From assembly GCF_900112065.1 (NCBI RefSeq), contig NZ_FOKE01000016.1, positions 1-64,000 of the forward strand: 64,000 nucleotides of DNA, given 5' to 3'. Of this stretch, positions 42,007 to 50,390 are shown one piece after another (position 1 is the stretch's first letter; every line of letters begins with the position of its first letter). The DNA comes from Cohnella sp. OV330. GTDB lineage: Bacteria > Bacillota > Bacilli > Paenibacillales > Paenibacillaceae. The position numbers and the translations under genes are program-made. Under the pieces are notes generated by a model. The model was given only the letters and a program-made list of their open reading frames with translations. It had not been told where the DNA came from and searched no databases.

Positions 42007-42033
42007 GAAGTCTACATACTATTATGTCTTGCG

Positions 42034-42888
42034 TCAGTTTTCTTCATCCCCGACGGCTATTGGATTATCTTTAAAGGAAATCCAATCGCTCCAACTCCCT
42101 GCATACAATCTCACGTTCGTGTAGCCCGCCTCCTGCAGCGCCAGCACGTTCGGCGTAGCGGTGACGCCCGAGCCGCAGTACACGATAAGCGGCGCGTCCT
42201 TGGCCAGTCCCTCAAAGCGCGCGGCCTGCGCTGTCTCGTCGCGCCAGCTGCCTTGCTCGTTCAGCGCGTCCTTCCAGAAGCGGTTGATCGCGCCCGGGAT
42301 ATGCCCGGCCGCCTTGTCGAGCGGCTCGACTTCGCCGCGATAGCGCGCCGGCTCCCGCGAGTCGATGAGCGTCGCCTGGTCCGTGCCGAGCAGCTCGCGC
42401 ACGTCATCGACCTCGGCAAGCATGCTGTGCTGCACCTCGGCCAGATACGGCGCAGGGATACGCACCTGCTGCTCCGCGTTCACCGGATAGCCGGCCTCGC
42501 GCCAGGCCGTGAAGCCTTGATCCAGCACGAAGACCTGGTCGTGTCCCAGATACTTCAATAGCCACCACAGCCGCGAAGCCATGGCGCCTCCTTGATCGTC
42601 GTAGGCGACGACGCGCGACGCATTGCCGATGCCCGCGCGGCTAAACGTGCCGGTGAGCTGCGCGGCGTCCGGCAGCGGGTGGCGTCCGCCGTGACCGTCG
42701 GGCTCGACCGGAGCGGACAGATCCTTTTCAAGATCGAGATAGACGGCACCCGGGATATGGGATGCTTCATAAGCCTCGCGGCCCGCATTCTCCTGGCCCT
42801 TGCCCATCTGGAAGCGGCAGTCGACGATGACGAGGTCCGATTCGTAGAGACGGGCCAGCAGCCACTTAAGCGATACGATATGATTCAA
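42034..42888 (-). CDS. Thiosulfate/3-mercaptopyruvate sulfurtransferase (two rhodanese domains)
   Basis: 284 residues. Two rhodanese modules: the N-terminal one (VIVDCRFQMG...HIPGAVYLDLEKDLS) is non-catalytic; the C-terminal one carries the persulfide-forming Cys in IVYCGSGVTATPNVLALQEA near residue 236. The loop CGSGVTA is that of the 3-mercaptopyruvate type (CG[ST]GVTA). Moves sulfane sulfur to cyanide or thiols in the cytoplasm. TTG start with AAGAAGGCG upstream. Monocistronic. Confidence 0.92.
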   Translation of the reverse strand: MNHIVSLKWLLARLYESDLVIVDCRFQMGKGQENAGREAYEASHIPGAVYLDLEKDLSAPVEPDGHGGRHPLPDAAQLTGTFSRAGIGNASRVVAYDDQGGAMASRLWWLLKYLGHDQVFVLDQGFTAWREAGYPVNAEQQVRIPAPYLAEVQHSMLAEVDDVRELLGTDQATLIDSREPARYRGEVEPLDKAAGHIPGAINRFWKDALNEQGSWRDETAQAARFEGLAKDAPLIVYCGSGVTATPNVLALQEAGYTNVRLYAGSWSDWISFKDNPIAVGDEEN

Positions 42889-42978
42889 GGAACAACGCCT
42901 TCTTTCCGATAGGGGTATACAGGCATTATACCGGATCGGGCATCGCCGCCGGAAGGGCGAGCCCTCTGAGCGTGCAGC

Positions 42979-44193
42979 CTACGCCGCGAGCCGCGCCGCC
43001 GCACGGGCCGCTTTCCGGCTCGCCGCCGACGCGGCGGCCGCGACCGCGAGCAGAAGCAGCGCGAAGCCGGCCAGCAGCCACCTTGTCACGTCGCCGCCCA
43101 GCGCGTCCAGGCTCCAGCCGGCGAGCTTCGGCAGTACCGCGCCGCCGAACAGGCCGCACGCGATGAGCAGGCTCGTCGTGCGCTCCGTCATGCCAGGCGC
43201 GTAGCGGTTCGCGAAGACGAGCGCGATCGCGAACATGCCGCTCATCGCAAGACCGGCGACCGCCGCCAGTACAAACATCGGCGCCGCGCTGCCGAAGAAA
43301 CCCATCAAAATAAAAGCAAGCGCCGCGATCCCGCACATTGACAGCAGATAAGACGTGCTGCCGATCCGGTCGGCCAGGTGGCCCGCGTACAGCCGGCCGA
43401 TCGTCATGGCGCCCCAATACACGCCGAGCGCCAGCGCCGCGGTCGCTTCCGTGATGCTGCCCTCCTGCACGAGCAGCGTCGGCAGGTAGTGGGCGTAGCT
43501 CATCTCGAAGCCGACGTAGAGAAAGAAGAAAACGGCGCAGGCGATCAGCACCCAGCGCGCCGGGCCCGTGCCGAGCAGCGGAAGGCGTACGGACGCGTGC
43601 CGCTTGTTGCCGTCCGCACCAACCTGCGTGGCGCCGACCGGCGCGGCGTTGAGAATCGTCGGCCACAACGATGCCCACAGCACGACTGTGATCACGGCCA
43701 GGACGCCGACGACGCCGAACGCGAGCCGCCACCGGTCGATATCGATGAGGAGCGCGCCGACGAACGGCATCAGCAGCGCGCCGACGCCGAACGATACCTC
43801 CACGCGGCTCATCGCCACGTTTCCCCGCTCGCCCGCGGAGCCGATGATGAACGAGCCGACGACCGTTTCCGTAATTCCGAATCCGAAGCCCGCGACCGGC
43901 CCCAGGACGAGCATCGCGCCCCAAGGCGGCGCCAGCGTATATACGATCTCTGCCGCGGCCATCACCGTCATCGCGCCGAGCAGCAGCGCGCGCCTGCCGA
44001 GCGTTCGCATCAGCCAGGGCGCGAAGAGCGTCCCCGCGAGGCCTCCGAGAAATTGATTCATGACGAGCTGACCGCCGTCTCCGTACTGCACGCCGTATGC
44101 GCCGACCATCGGCTCCATCACCGCGCCGACCACGAGCTGTCCGAGACCGACCGTCAGATAGGCCAGACATCCTAACCAAATAAGCCGAATCAT
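42979..44193 (-). CDS. MFS transporter
   Basis: 404 residues from the ATG at 44193, which has AAGGAG ten bases upstream; the longer frame is not needed. Twelve predicted membrane helices; the loop 2-3 motif appears as WLMRTLGRRALLLGAMTVMA and its counterpart after TM8 as AGHLADRIGSTSYLLSM. Alanine-rich C-terminus. Substrate unknown; no regulator beside it. Confidence 0.88.
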   Translation of the reverse strand: MIRLIWLGCLAYLTVGLGQLVVGAVMEPMVGAYGVQYGDGGQLVMNQFLGGLAGTLFAPWLMRTLGRRALLLGAMTVMAAAEIVYTLAPPWGAMLVLGPVAGFGFGITETVVGSFIIGSAGERGNVAMSRVEVSFGVGALLMPFVGALLIDIDRWRLAFGVVGVLAVITVVLWASLWPTILNAAPVGATQVGADGNKRHASVRLPLLGTGPARWVLIACAVFFFLYVGFEMSYAHYLPTLLVQEGSITEATAALALGVYWGAMTIGRLYAGHLADRIGSTSYLLSMCGIAALAFILMGFFGSAAPMFVLAAVAGLAMSGMFAIALVFANRYAPGMTERTTSLLIACGLFGGAVLPKLAGWSLDALGGDVTRWLLAGFALLLLAVAAAASAASRKAARAAARLAA

Positions 44194-44420
44194 GAAAAGC
44201 GAACTCCTTCCGACCCGCCGTCCGGCGGATCCTTTCCGTCCAGCCCCTCCATCATAGCACGGCGTCCGCGCGAAGGTCATCGCGCATTTAGCCGTTCCTG
44301 TCGCCGATTTTGACCTCCGATGCGTCTTCAAACCCTGTCCCGTCCGGGCGTTCCCCCTTATAATAGATACCGGACAGCTTCACGGAGCACAACGATCAGA
44401 CAGCTAGGAGGCCCGCCGCG

Positions 44421-44900
44421 ATGAGCAAGCCGCAGTTCCATATCTGGCCGATGTCCGAATCGGACGCCGCGGCCGTATGCGAATGGCGCTACCCGGCGCC
44501 TTACGAGCAGTTCCGCTGGCCGTCCTGGCGGGCGATGACCCGCGACGGCAAGGAATTCGGGGATCCCGAGATCCGCAGGCGGCAGTACGTTTCCGTGTGC
44601 GACGAGAACAGCGCGCTGGTGGGTTATGCGCAATTTTTTCCGTTGGAGGGCGTCGTGCGTCTCGGCATGGGCATGCGTCCGGACCGGTGCGGACAAGGCG
44701 GCGGCGCCGCGTTTGCCCGTGCGATCGCGTTGGAGGCCGGCTCTCGCTATCCGGGGACACAGATCGACCTGGAAGTCGAGACCTGGAATACGAGGGCGGT
44801 CCGGGCCTATGAAAAGGCGGGCTTCAAAGTCGCGGACCAATATTCGCGTCAGGCGGCCCACGGGGAGGTAGACGTCTACTGCATGGTGTTCTGTGGATAA
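44421..44900 (+). CDS. GNAT-family N-acetyltransferase
   Basis: 159 residues. LVGYAQFF, VRLGMGMRPDRCGQGGGAAF (acetyl-CoA pyrophosphate loop, R-x-G-x-G-G variant QGGG) and WNTRAVRAYEKAGFKV are the family motifs, close to the RimI/PhnO group. Small-molecule or protein substrate unknown. TAGGAGG precedes the ATG. Its stop codon overlaps a DnaA-box-like sequence. Confidence 0.88.
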   Translation: MSKPQFHIWPMSESDAAAVCEWRYPAPYEQFRWPSWRAMTRDGKEFGDPEIRRRQYVSVCDENSALVGYAQFFPLEGVVRLGMGMRPDRCGQGGGAAFARAIALEAGSRYPGTQIDLEVETWNTRAVRAYEKAGFKVADQYSRQAAHGEVDVYCMVFCG

Positions 44901-44938
44901 CTTGAGTTTATCCGGATTTTATCCACAACTTGTCCACA
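44892..44938. promoter_or_regulatory. Cluster of DnaA-box-like 9-mers
   Basis: TGTGGATAA (44892-44900, a perfect box on the minus strand), TTATCCGGA (44908-44916, two differences), TTATCCACA (44919-44927, perfect), TTGTCCACA (44930-44938, one difference). Four boxes in 47 bp, in the gap between GNAT and zinc-ribbon genes. Confidence 0.6.
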
Positions 44939-44975
44939 AAAAGACCCGCTGCATCCACAATGCAACGGGTCTCTC
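44938..44975. terminator. Bidirectional terminator between GNAT and zinc-ribbon genes
   Basis: AGACCCG.TGCAT (44942-44954) and ATGCA.CGGGTCT (44960-44972) pair around CCACA. Confidence 0.8.
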
Positions 44976-44983
44976 TCGATTTC

Positions 44984-45319
44984 CTAGTCGAACAAATCGC
45001 CGAACACGTCCAGCACGCTTTTTTTCTTCTTTTTCTTATAATAATCGTTATTGTGCTTGCCATAAGGCTGCTGGTGCGAGTCGTAGGACTGCTGAGGCGG
45101 GTAGTTCGGCTGTTGCGCGTAGCGCCTGCGGTCGTCATCATCGTCGTCCCTGTAGTGCCATTCATTATACTCCGCGCGTACCTCGCGAACGTCGCTCATC
45201 AGCTTATCGAGCTCCCCGCGGTCCAGCCAGACGCCTTTGCAGCTCGGACAAACGTCGATCAGAATGCCGTTTTTCTCCACTTCGCGCATGCGCGAATCCG
45301 CGCAAATCGGACAATTCAA
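44984..45319 (-). CDS. TFIIB-type zinc-ribbon protein
   Basis: 111 residues from a TTG at 45319 with AAAGGAGG nine bases upstream; the upstream in-frame extension is rejected. NCPICADSRMREVEKNGILI, DVCPSCKGVWLDRGELDKLM is a zf-TFIIB four-Cys ribbon, then an acidic run of Asp, a Gln/Tyr-rich spacer and a Lys-rich run, ending VLDVFGDLFD. Common single-copy protein in paenibacilli; role unknown. Confidence 0.85.
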   Translation of the reverse strand: MNCPICADSRMREVEKNGILIDVCPSCKGVWLDRGELDKLMSDVREVRAEYNEWHYRDDDDDDRRRYAQQPNYPPQQSYDSHQQPYGKHNNDYYKKKKKKSVLDVFGDLFD

Positions 45320-45529
45320 CTTGATCTGCCTCCTTTGCCTGTTTTCCTCTACTACGGATGAATGCGCTGCCGGTTGCAAATCGCGGCGCGGCGCACTTTT
45401 TCTTCATAAAAACATCGCGCGGCCTCTAACACTTTGATTGGAAGATGTCGATAAACGTATTACCGTGTCGCTGGAAGGGCCCTCTTCCGCTTCTACAAGA
45501 ATCTATTAGATATTCGGGGTGCGAACTGC

Positions 45530-46339
45530 ATGAAAAACACAACTGTGATCGGCCTGGTCCTTGGTTTCGTCTCATTGATCGTAGGGATGATCCTTAAGGG
45601 CGCGCCGCTAGGCTCATTAATCAGCAATCCAGCCGCTTACGTCATCATCGTGGTCGGCACGATCGCGTCCGTCTGCATGGCCTTCCCGATGCGCGATCTC
45701 GCGAAGGTCCCGAAGCTGTTCAAGCTCATCTTCTCCGAGCCGAAGCTCCTCTCCCGCCAGGAAGTCATCGGCATGTTCGTCGACTGGGCGTCGATCACGC
45801 GCCGCGAAGGCCTGCTGGCGCTTGAAGCCCGCGTCGAAGAGATCGAGGATCCCTTCCTGAAAAGCGGGATGCGCATGATCATCGACGGCAACGACCAGGA
45901 CTTCGTGCACGACGTGCTGCTCGAGGATATCTCGGCGACCGAGGACCGGCATAAATCCGGCGCCTTGATCTTCTCGCAGGCAGGCATGTACGCGCCGACG
46001 CTCGGCGTGCTCGGGGCCGTCGTCGGCCTCATCGCCGCGCTCGGACACCTTGAGGACATGGGCGAGCTCGCCCACGCCGTCGCGGGCGCTTTCGTCGCGA
46101 CGCTCCTCGGTATTTTCACGGGTTACGTCCTCTGGCACCCGATCGCCAACAAGCTGAAGCGCATGTCCAAGCGCGAAGTGCAGCTGAAGTTGATGATGGT
46201 CGAAGGACTGCTCTCCATCCAGTCCGGCGTATCCACGACGGCGATCCAGCAGAAGCTGTCCGTCTTCCTGACGCCGACCGAGCGCCTGGCCATGGCCGAG
46301 AAGGGAGATTCGGACCGTGAGCAAAAAGCATCGGCATGA
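45530..46339 (+). CDS. motA: Flagellar motor stator protein MotA
   Basis: 269 residues, four membrane helices: two at residues about 7-27 and 33-51, two at about 150-175 and 185-205, with a large cytoplasmic loop (AKVPKLFKLIFSEPKLL...) between. SGALIFSQAGMYAPTLGVLG, AVVGLIAALGHLED and FVATLLGIFTGYVLWHPIAN are the MotA/TolQ/ExbB signature. Forms the ion channel with MotB. Ends 23 bp inside motB. Confidence 0.93.
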   Translation: MKNTTVIGLVLGFVSLIVGMILKGAPLGSLISNPAAYVIIVVGTIASVCMAFPMRDLAKVPKLFKLIFSEPKLLSRQEVIGMFVDWASITRREGLLALEARVEEIEDPFLKSGMRMIIDGNDQDFVHDVLLEDISATEDRHKSGALIFSQAGMYAPTLGVLGAVVGLIAALGHLEDMGELAHAVAGAFVATLLGIFTGYVLWHPIANKLKRMSKREVQLKLMMVEGLLSIQSGVSTTAIQQKLSVFLTPTERLAMAEKGDSDREQKASA

Positions 46340-47177
46340 AGAACACGAGGAGCACCCGGACGAATCCTGGCTGCTCCCCTACTCCGACCTCATGACGTTG
46401 CTGCTCTCTCTGTTCATCGTGCTTTACGCGGCGAGCTCGGTCAACGTCTCCAAGCTTGAGGAGCTCAGCCAGGCGTTCAAGACCGCTTTCTCCTCCGGCA
46501 TCAGCATCCTCGACAAGTCCGCCGCCGTTCAGAGCGAGGCGAACGACCTGGGCAAGCGGCAGCGCGAAGAGCGAGCCGACACGAACAAGGATAAAGATTC
46601 GATGACGCGGACGGAGCAGAGCAACCGCCAGACGCTCGCCAAGCAAGAGCAGGAGAATCTCGAGAAGTTGAAAAAGCAGCTCGACCAGTACATCAAGAAG
46701 GGCGGCCTGTCGAGCCAGCTCGAGACGAACCTGAACCAGTCCCAGCTCATGATCACGATCCGGGACAACGCGCTCTTCCCGTCCGGCACCGCCGACGTGA
46801 AGCCCGAAGCCCGCAAGCTTGCCGTCGCGATCGGCAACATGCTCAAGGCCTATCCCGATTACGAGATTATCGTCTCCGGGCATACGGACAACCAGCCGAT
46901 CAGCACGTTCGAGTTCGCTTCGAACTGGGAGCTGAGCTCCAAGCGCGCGATCAACTTCATGAAGATTCTGCTGGAGAACCAAGCGTTCGACCCGCGCAAC
47001 TTCAGCGCGATCGGCTACGGCGAATACCGCCCGCTCGACTCGAACGACACCGATGCCGGCCGATCCAAGAACCGCCGCGTCGAAGTCTCGATCCTCCGCA
47101 AATACACGGACAATACGACGGAGAGCATGCAGCTGGACGCGATCGCGCACGAGGCCTCCGCCATCAACGTGAACTAA
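46317..47177 (+). CDS. motB: Flagellar motor stator protein MotB
   Basis: 286 residues. One membrane helix (about 25-45) preceded by LLPYSDLMTLL, where Asp24 is the expected ion-binding carboxylate; then a plug/linker rich in Lys/Glu/Gln (about 60-150) and an OmpA-like peptidoglycan-binding domain (VSGHTDNQPISTFEFASNWE, then LSSKRAINFM). GTG start overlapping motA, with AAGGGAG upstream. The channel Tyr/Leu neighbours do not decide between H+ and Na+ use. Confidence 0.93.
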   Translation: MSKKHRHEEHEEHPDESWLLPYSDLMTLLLSLFIVLYAASSVNVSKLEELSQAFKTAFSSGISILDKSAAVQSEANDLGKRQREERADTNKDKDSMTRTEQSNRQTLAKQEQENLEKLKKQLDQYIKKGGLSSQLETNLNQSQLMITIRDNALFPSGTADVKPEARKLAVAIGNMLKAYPDYEIIVSGHTDNQPISTFEFASNWELSSKRAINFMKILLENQAFDPRNFSAIGYGEYRPLDSNDTDAGRSKNRRVEVSILRKYTDNTTESMQLDAIAHEASAINVN

Positions 47178-47185
47178 ATGCAAAA

Positions 47186-47219
47186 TACCCCTTCAGTCTT
47201 CGGACAGAAGGGGATTTTT
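47186..47219 (+). terminator. Terminator of motAB
   Basis: CCCCTTC (47188-47194) and GAAGGGG (47207-47213) with an inner TCTTCGGA loop, then ATTTTTAT. Confidence 0.85.
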
Positions 47220-47262
47220 ATGTATGTGGAGTGCATGAGGCGGCTTCGGCGGTGGCGCGTTG

Positions 47263-47700
47263 GCCATCGCCTGTTGTAGAGAAGGCGATGAGGCGGAACG
47301 GAGCCGCTCGAGCGCATCGCCTGCTGTAGAGAAGGCGATGAGGCGGAACAGAGCCGCTCGGGCGCCATCCACTGCTGTAGAGAAGGCGATGAGGCGGAAC
47401 AGAGCCGCTCGGGCGCCATCCACTGCTATAGAGAAGGCGATGCGACTTTTCCCGGCTGCGTGAGAGCCATCGCCTCTCCTAGTGAAGGCGATGCGACTTT
47501 TCCGGGCCTCGTGGGAGCCATCGCCTCTTCTAGTGAAGGCCATGCGTCTTTCCAGGGCCGCGCAGGAGCCATCGCCTCTCCTAGTGAAGGCGATGCGACT
47601 TTTCCGGGCCTCGCGGGAGCCATCGCCTCTTCTAGTGAAGGCGATGCGTCTTTCCAGGGCCGCGCAGGAGCCATCGCCTCTCCTGGTGAAGGCGATGGCC
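47263..47700. repeat. Array of nine 51-bp hairpin-forming tandem repeats
   Basis: Units begin with GCCATCGCCT (or GCCATCCACT) at 47263, 47314, 47364, 47415, 47466, 47517, 47568, 47619 and 47670; the second unit is 50 bp. Each holds CATCGCCT...AGGCGATG, an 8-bp inverted repeat with a 10-base loop. The first four share an AGGCGGAACRGAGCCGCTCG tail; later units alternate between two tails (GCGACTTTTCCGGGCC and GCGTCTTTCCAGGGCC), so a 102-bp dimer was amplified. Being 17 codons long, the unit opens spurious long frames on both strands. Confidence 0.9.
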
Positions 47701-47730
47701 CCTCCCAAGACCCCAGCTCCCTAGAGCCGC

Positions 47731-48570
47731 TCAGTCCGACTCCGCCTTCGCCTCCGCCCCGGGCGCCGCCTGCTCCGGGTGCTGCAGCCCCGCGCCTTCC
47801 TCCCATCTCCGCAGCAGGCCCGCCAGCTCCGCCCAGGTCACCGCCCTGCCTGCCGCCGGCGCCGGCCCTTGCACCAATCCGCGCGCGAGCAGCCATTGCA
47901 GCTCAGCCCCGTCCGCCGCTACCTCTCCCGTGCGCGACGCATCCTGCTGCGCTTCGCCGTCAGCCCTCTTTTCCGTACCGCCTACGCCATATACGCTGCT
48001 GTTCATTCGGCTCTCTCCTCCTTTGCCTGCCCACTCCAGCATCCGCCGCCAAATCGCGACCGTACCGCTGCCGTCCCTGCGCGCCGGGTGAATGACGCCG
48101 TCCAGGTCCTCCCAATAGGTCCACTTCCGATAGATCGCCGGCCGCCCCGGAGCGCCCGTCGCCGGCTCGCTCGCTTGCACGAACCGCTCGGGAAAAACAT
48201 ACCTCGCAAGCCGCACGAGATGCGCCTCCACCGCCTGCTCGATCGCGTCCCCCTGAAAGCCCGTACCGCCCCATCCCACCGCTAGGCCAGACCCGCCTGT
48301 AGCTGCCCAGTTCAGGCCTTCCTCGCCCCTGCCTCGCCAAGCGTTCGTCTCGTGCACGGCGTGGCAGAACGCCAGGTCCCCGCGCAATCCATGCCGCTCG
48401 CCCGCCGCGAGATAGCGCTCGGCCAGATCCGGCGCTTCGGGATTGCGCCTCGCGACATACCCTCGCATCTCGTCGGCCGTGCAGCGCGCAGCGCCGAGTA
48501 TTGGCGTCTTGCCCGCCGGCGTCAGATCGGTCGCCTGCCGGAACCGTTCCGTCCATCCCCTTTTTCTCAA
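47731..48570 (-). CDS. Glucosaminidase-domain protein (endo-beta-N-acetylglucosaminidase-like)
   Basis: 279 residues. Residues about 18-185 form the glucosaminidase/FlgJ-type domain seen in paenibacilli: ILGAARCTADEMRGYVARRN, PEAPDLAERYLAAGERHGLR, FCHAVHETNAWR (catalytic Glu in the HET motif) and WGGTGFQGDAIEQAVEAHL. Residues 190-279 are a helical Ala/Glu-rich tail. No signal peptide is evident, which is odd for a wall hydrolase. TTG start eight bases after GGAGGAGG. The repeat array lies just downstream of its 3' end. Confidence 0.75.
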   Translation of the reverse strand: MRKRGWTERFRQATDLTPAGKTPILGAARCTADEMRGYVARRNPEAPDLAERYLAAGERHGLRGDLAFCHAVHETNAWRGRGEEGLNWAATGGSGLAVGWGGTGFQGDAIEQAVEAHLVRLARYVFPERFVQASEPATGAPGRPAIYRKWTYWEDLDGVIHPARRDGSGTVAIWRRMLEWAGKGGESRMNSSVYGVGGTEKRADGEAQQDASRTGEVAADGAELQWLLARGLVQGPAPAAGRAVTWAELAGLLRRWEEGAGLQHPEQAAPGAEAKAESD

Positions 48571-48707
48571 TCCGCATGCCTCCTCCTCCGCTCCCAGCCA
48601 GGGCGGCTCGTCTACATGCTATGTATATTCGCGTTCAGCCTCTCATTTGAACTTCTTTTGCACTCTGTTACAATAAAAATCAGTTATACCCACACCCTTG
48701 CACAATA

Positions 48708-48745
48708 TGTGAATAACTCTGTGGAAAAGCCTGAAGTTATCCACA
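48708..48745. promoter_or_regulatory. Second DnaA-box cluster, upstream of tadA
   Basis: TGTGAATAA (48708-48716, one difference), TGTGGAAAA (48720-48728, one difference), TTATCCACA (48737-48745, perfect). Three boxes in 38 bp, 67 bp before the tadA start, in the divergent region with the glucosaminidase gene. Confidence 0.6.
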
Positions 48746-48811
48746 AAACTATACACACCATGTTAACAACGAATGCATGTTCGCGGGATGAGCGAGAGGA
48801 GAACAAGGTAC

Positions 48812-49270
48812 GTGACGGAAGACGAGAGATGGATGCTGGAAGCGATCAAGCAGGCGGAGATGGCGGAAAAACTGGGCGAGGTGCCGATCGGCGCGGTCGT
48901 CGTCAAAGAGGGGCGAATCGTAGGCGCGGGATACAACTTGCGGGAGACGAGCCTGGATCCGACTTCTCATGCGGAGATGGTCGCCATACGGCAAGCCAGC
49001 GACTCGCTGGAGGCGTGGCGCTTGCTGGGTTGCACGCTGTACGTGACGCTCGAGCCCTGCCCGATGTGCGCCGGCGCGATTCTCCAGTCCCGCGTCGAGC
49101 GGGTCGTGTACGGCGCCCCTGATCCGAAGGCGGGCTGCGTCGGCACGCTGATGGATCTGCTGCAGGACGCGCGCTTCAATCATCGGGCCGAATGGACCTC
49201 CGGCGTCCTTCAGGAGCCGTGCTCGGACTTGCTCAGGCATTTTTTCAGGCGGCTTCGGTCAAGAAAGTGA
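48812..49270 (+). CDS. tadA: tRNA-specific adenosine deaminase TadA
   Basis: 152 residues from a GTG at 48812; AGAGGAG lies ten bases upstream and the length matches the family, though in-frame ATGs at 48773 and 48788 remain possible. Zinc-site motifs HAEM (Glu is the proton shuttle) and PCPMCAGAI are intact, with GEVPIGAVVV at the start of the fold. Converts A34 to inosine in tRNA-Arg(ACG). In Bacillus it lies near dnaX; here it is followed by a Spo0E-like gene and no SRP RNA was seen. Confidence 0.92.
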   Translation: MTEDERWMLEAIKQAEMAEKLGEVPIGAVVVKEGRIVGAGYNLRETSLDPTSHAEMVAIRQASDSLEAWRLLGCTLYVTLEPCPMCAGAILQSRVERVVYGAPDPKAGCVGTLMDLLQDARFNHRAEWTSGVLQEPCSDLLRHFFRRLRSRK

Positions 49271-49477
49271 AGGCGGCGTCTCTTCGTCGGACTTGGCCTC
49301 GGACTTCCTCAGGCTCTGCTCTTCCATATGCATGCGCTGCAGCTGGACGATGAGGCGATCCGCCTCTTCGCTGACGGCGACGATCTCCGGGTCGGTCAGC
49401 TTGTCCATCTGGGCGGCCATCTCGCACAGCCTGCGCTGAAGCTGCTCGAGACGATAGATTAATGGGTGGGGATCCAA
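49259..49477 (-). CDS. Spo0E-like aspartyl-phosphate phosphatase family protein
   Basis: 72 residues. Helix-turn-helix of the Spo0E type: LEQLQRRLCEMAAQMDKLTD, then PEIVAVSEEADRLIVQLQRM. The family motif S-x-E-L-D is S-E-E-A-D here, so the conserved Leu is replaced by Ala; the Asp remains. Family members dephosphorylate Spo0A-P and delay sporulation. TTG start preceded by AAAGGGGCGGA. Convergent with tadA, overlapping it by 12 bp. Confidence 0.65.
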   Translation of the reverse strand: MDPHPLIYRLEQLQRRLCEMAAQMDKLTDPEIVAVSEEADRLIVQLQRMHMEEQSLRKSEAKSDEETPPSLS

Positions 49478-49682
49478 TGCGGCTCCGCCCCTTTCTGTGG
49501 GAATCGCTAAGATGCATAGCAGCCTTGCAGCCGTGCGAATGAGTATACTTATTATAAAGGAAGAAGTTTTCGATTAATGTTGAATAATGTCGAGCAAATC
49601 GAGTTAATTTCTCTCATTTTTTGACATCCATATTTTTGCAAAATGTTACATCTGCTGTAGACACGGAGAAAGGAGCGCGAGC

Positions 49683-50390
49683 ATGAGTCGACATCTTCTG
49701 CTGGTCGAAGACGACGCTTCCTTGCATCGCGGCATCGAATTCACGCTGCGTCAGGAGGGGTTCGGCGTGACCGGCGTCTATAATCTGGCAGATGCCAGGT
49801 CTGCGGCGGCCGGACGCGAGCAAGCCTTCGACCTGATCGTGCTGGATGTCCAGCTGCCGGACGGGAGCGGCTTCGACTTCTGCGCGGAGCTTCGCGCGGG
49901 GCGTGACGCGACGCCGATCGTGTTCCTGACCGCGAGCGATACGGAGCTGGACGTCGTGCGGGGACTCGATCTGGGCGGAGACGACTATATTACGAAGCCG
50001 TTCAGGCTGCGCGAGTTTCTGTCGCGGATTCATGCGGTGCTCAGAAGGAGGGGCCCCAGCCCGAGCCCCGCTGCAGCTGCGGACGAACCTGCGCTGGCGT
50101 CGGGCAACTTGCGGCTTCACGCAGCCGAGATGCGGCTGCTCAAGGAGGGCATCGAGGTGGCGCTCAGCGTGACGGAGTTCAGGCTGCTGTCGCTGCTGAT
50201 GACCCACCCGCGCGCCGTCCTGTCCAAGGAGCAGATCCTGCGGCAGCTGTGGCAGCACGACGGGGCGTTTATCGACGACAATACGGTCGCCGTCAACGTC
50301 CGCAGGCTCCGGGAGAAAATCGAAGACGACCCCCAGCAGCCGCAAAAAATCGTGACCGTGCGCGGCGCGGGGTACAAATGGAACGGTTAG
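49683..50390 (+). CDS. OmpR/PhoB-type response regulator
   Basis: 235 residues. Receiver domain 1-120 with acidic pair DD (9-10), phospho-acceptor Asp 54 in LIVLDVQLPD, Thr in FLTAS and Lys in YITKPF; winged-helix effector domain 135-235 with TEFRLLSLLMTHPRAVLSKE and DDNTVAVNVRRLREKIE. AAAGGAG precedes the ATG. Its 3' end overlaps the sensor-kinase start by 13 bp. Expected to bind the CTGTAAG direct repeat before the ABC operon. Confidence 0.93.
   Translation: MSRHLLLVEDDASLHRGIEFTLRQEGFGVTGVYNLADARSAAAGREQAFDLIVLDVQLPDGSGFDFCAELRAGRDATPIVFLTASDTELDVVRGLDLGGDDYITKPFRLREFLSRIHAVLRRRGPSPSPAAAADEPALASGNLRLHAAEMRLLKEGIEVALSVTEFRLLSLLMTHPRAVLSKEQILRQLWQHDGAFIDDNTVAVNVRRLREKIEDDPQQPQKIVTVRGAGYKWNG

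Noticed and set aside
47263-47700. Possible CRISPR array
   Set aside because: The repeats are contiguous with no unique spacers, and no cas genes are nearby.
47193-48095. Several ORFs with 17-residue repeats across the repeat array on both strands
   Set aside because: The unit is 51 bp, so any frame without a stop stays open; no ribosome binding site or start fits.
44892-48745. Possible replication origin from two DnaA-box clusters
   Set aside because: No dnaA/dnaN, no AT-rich unwinding region or DnaA-trio, and the box number is small; kept only as a finding.
49271-49682. SRP (4.5S/6S) RNA expected after tadA as near dnaX in Bacillus
   Set aside because: No conserved GGAAG-GCA apical domain; the space holds the Spo0E-like gene and an AT-rich leader.
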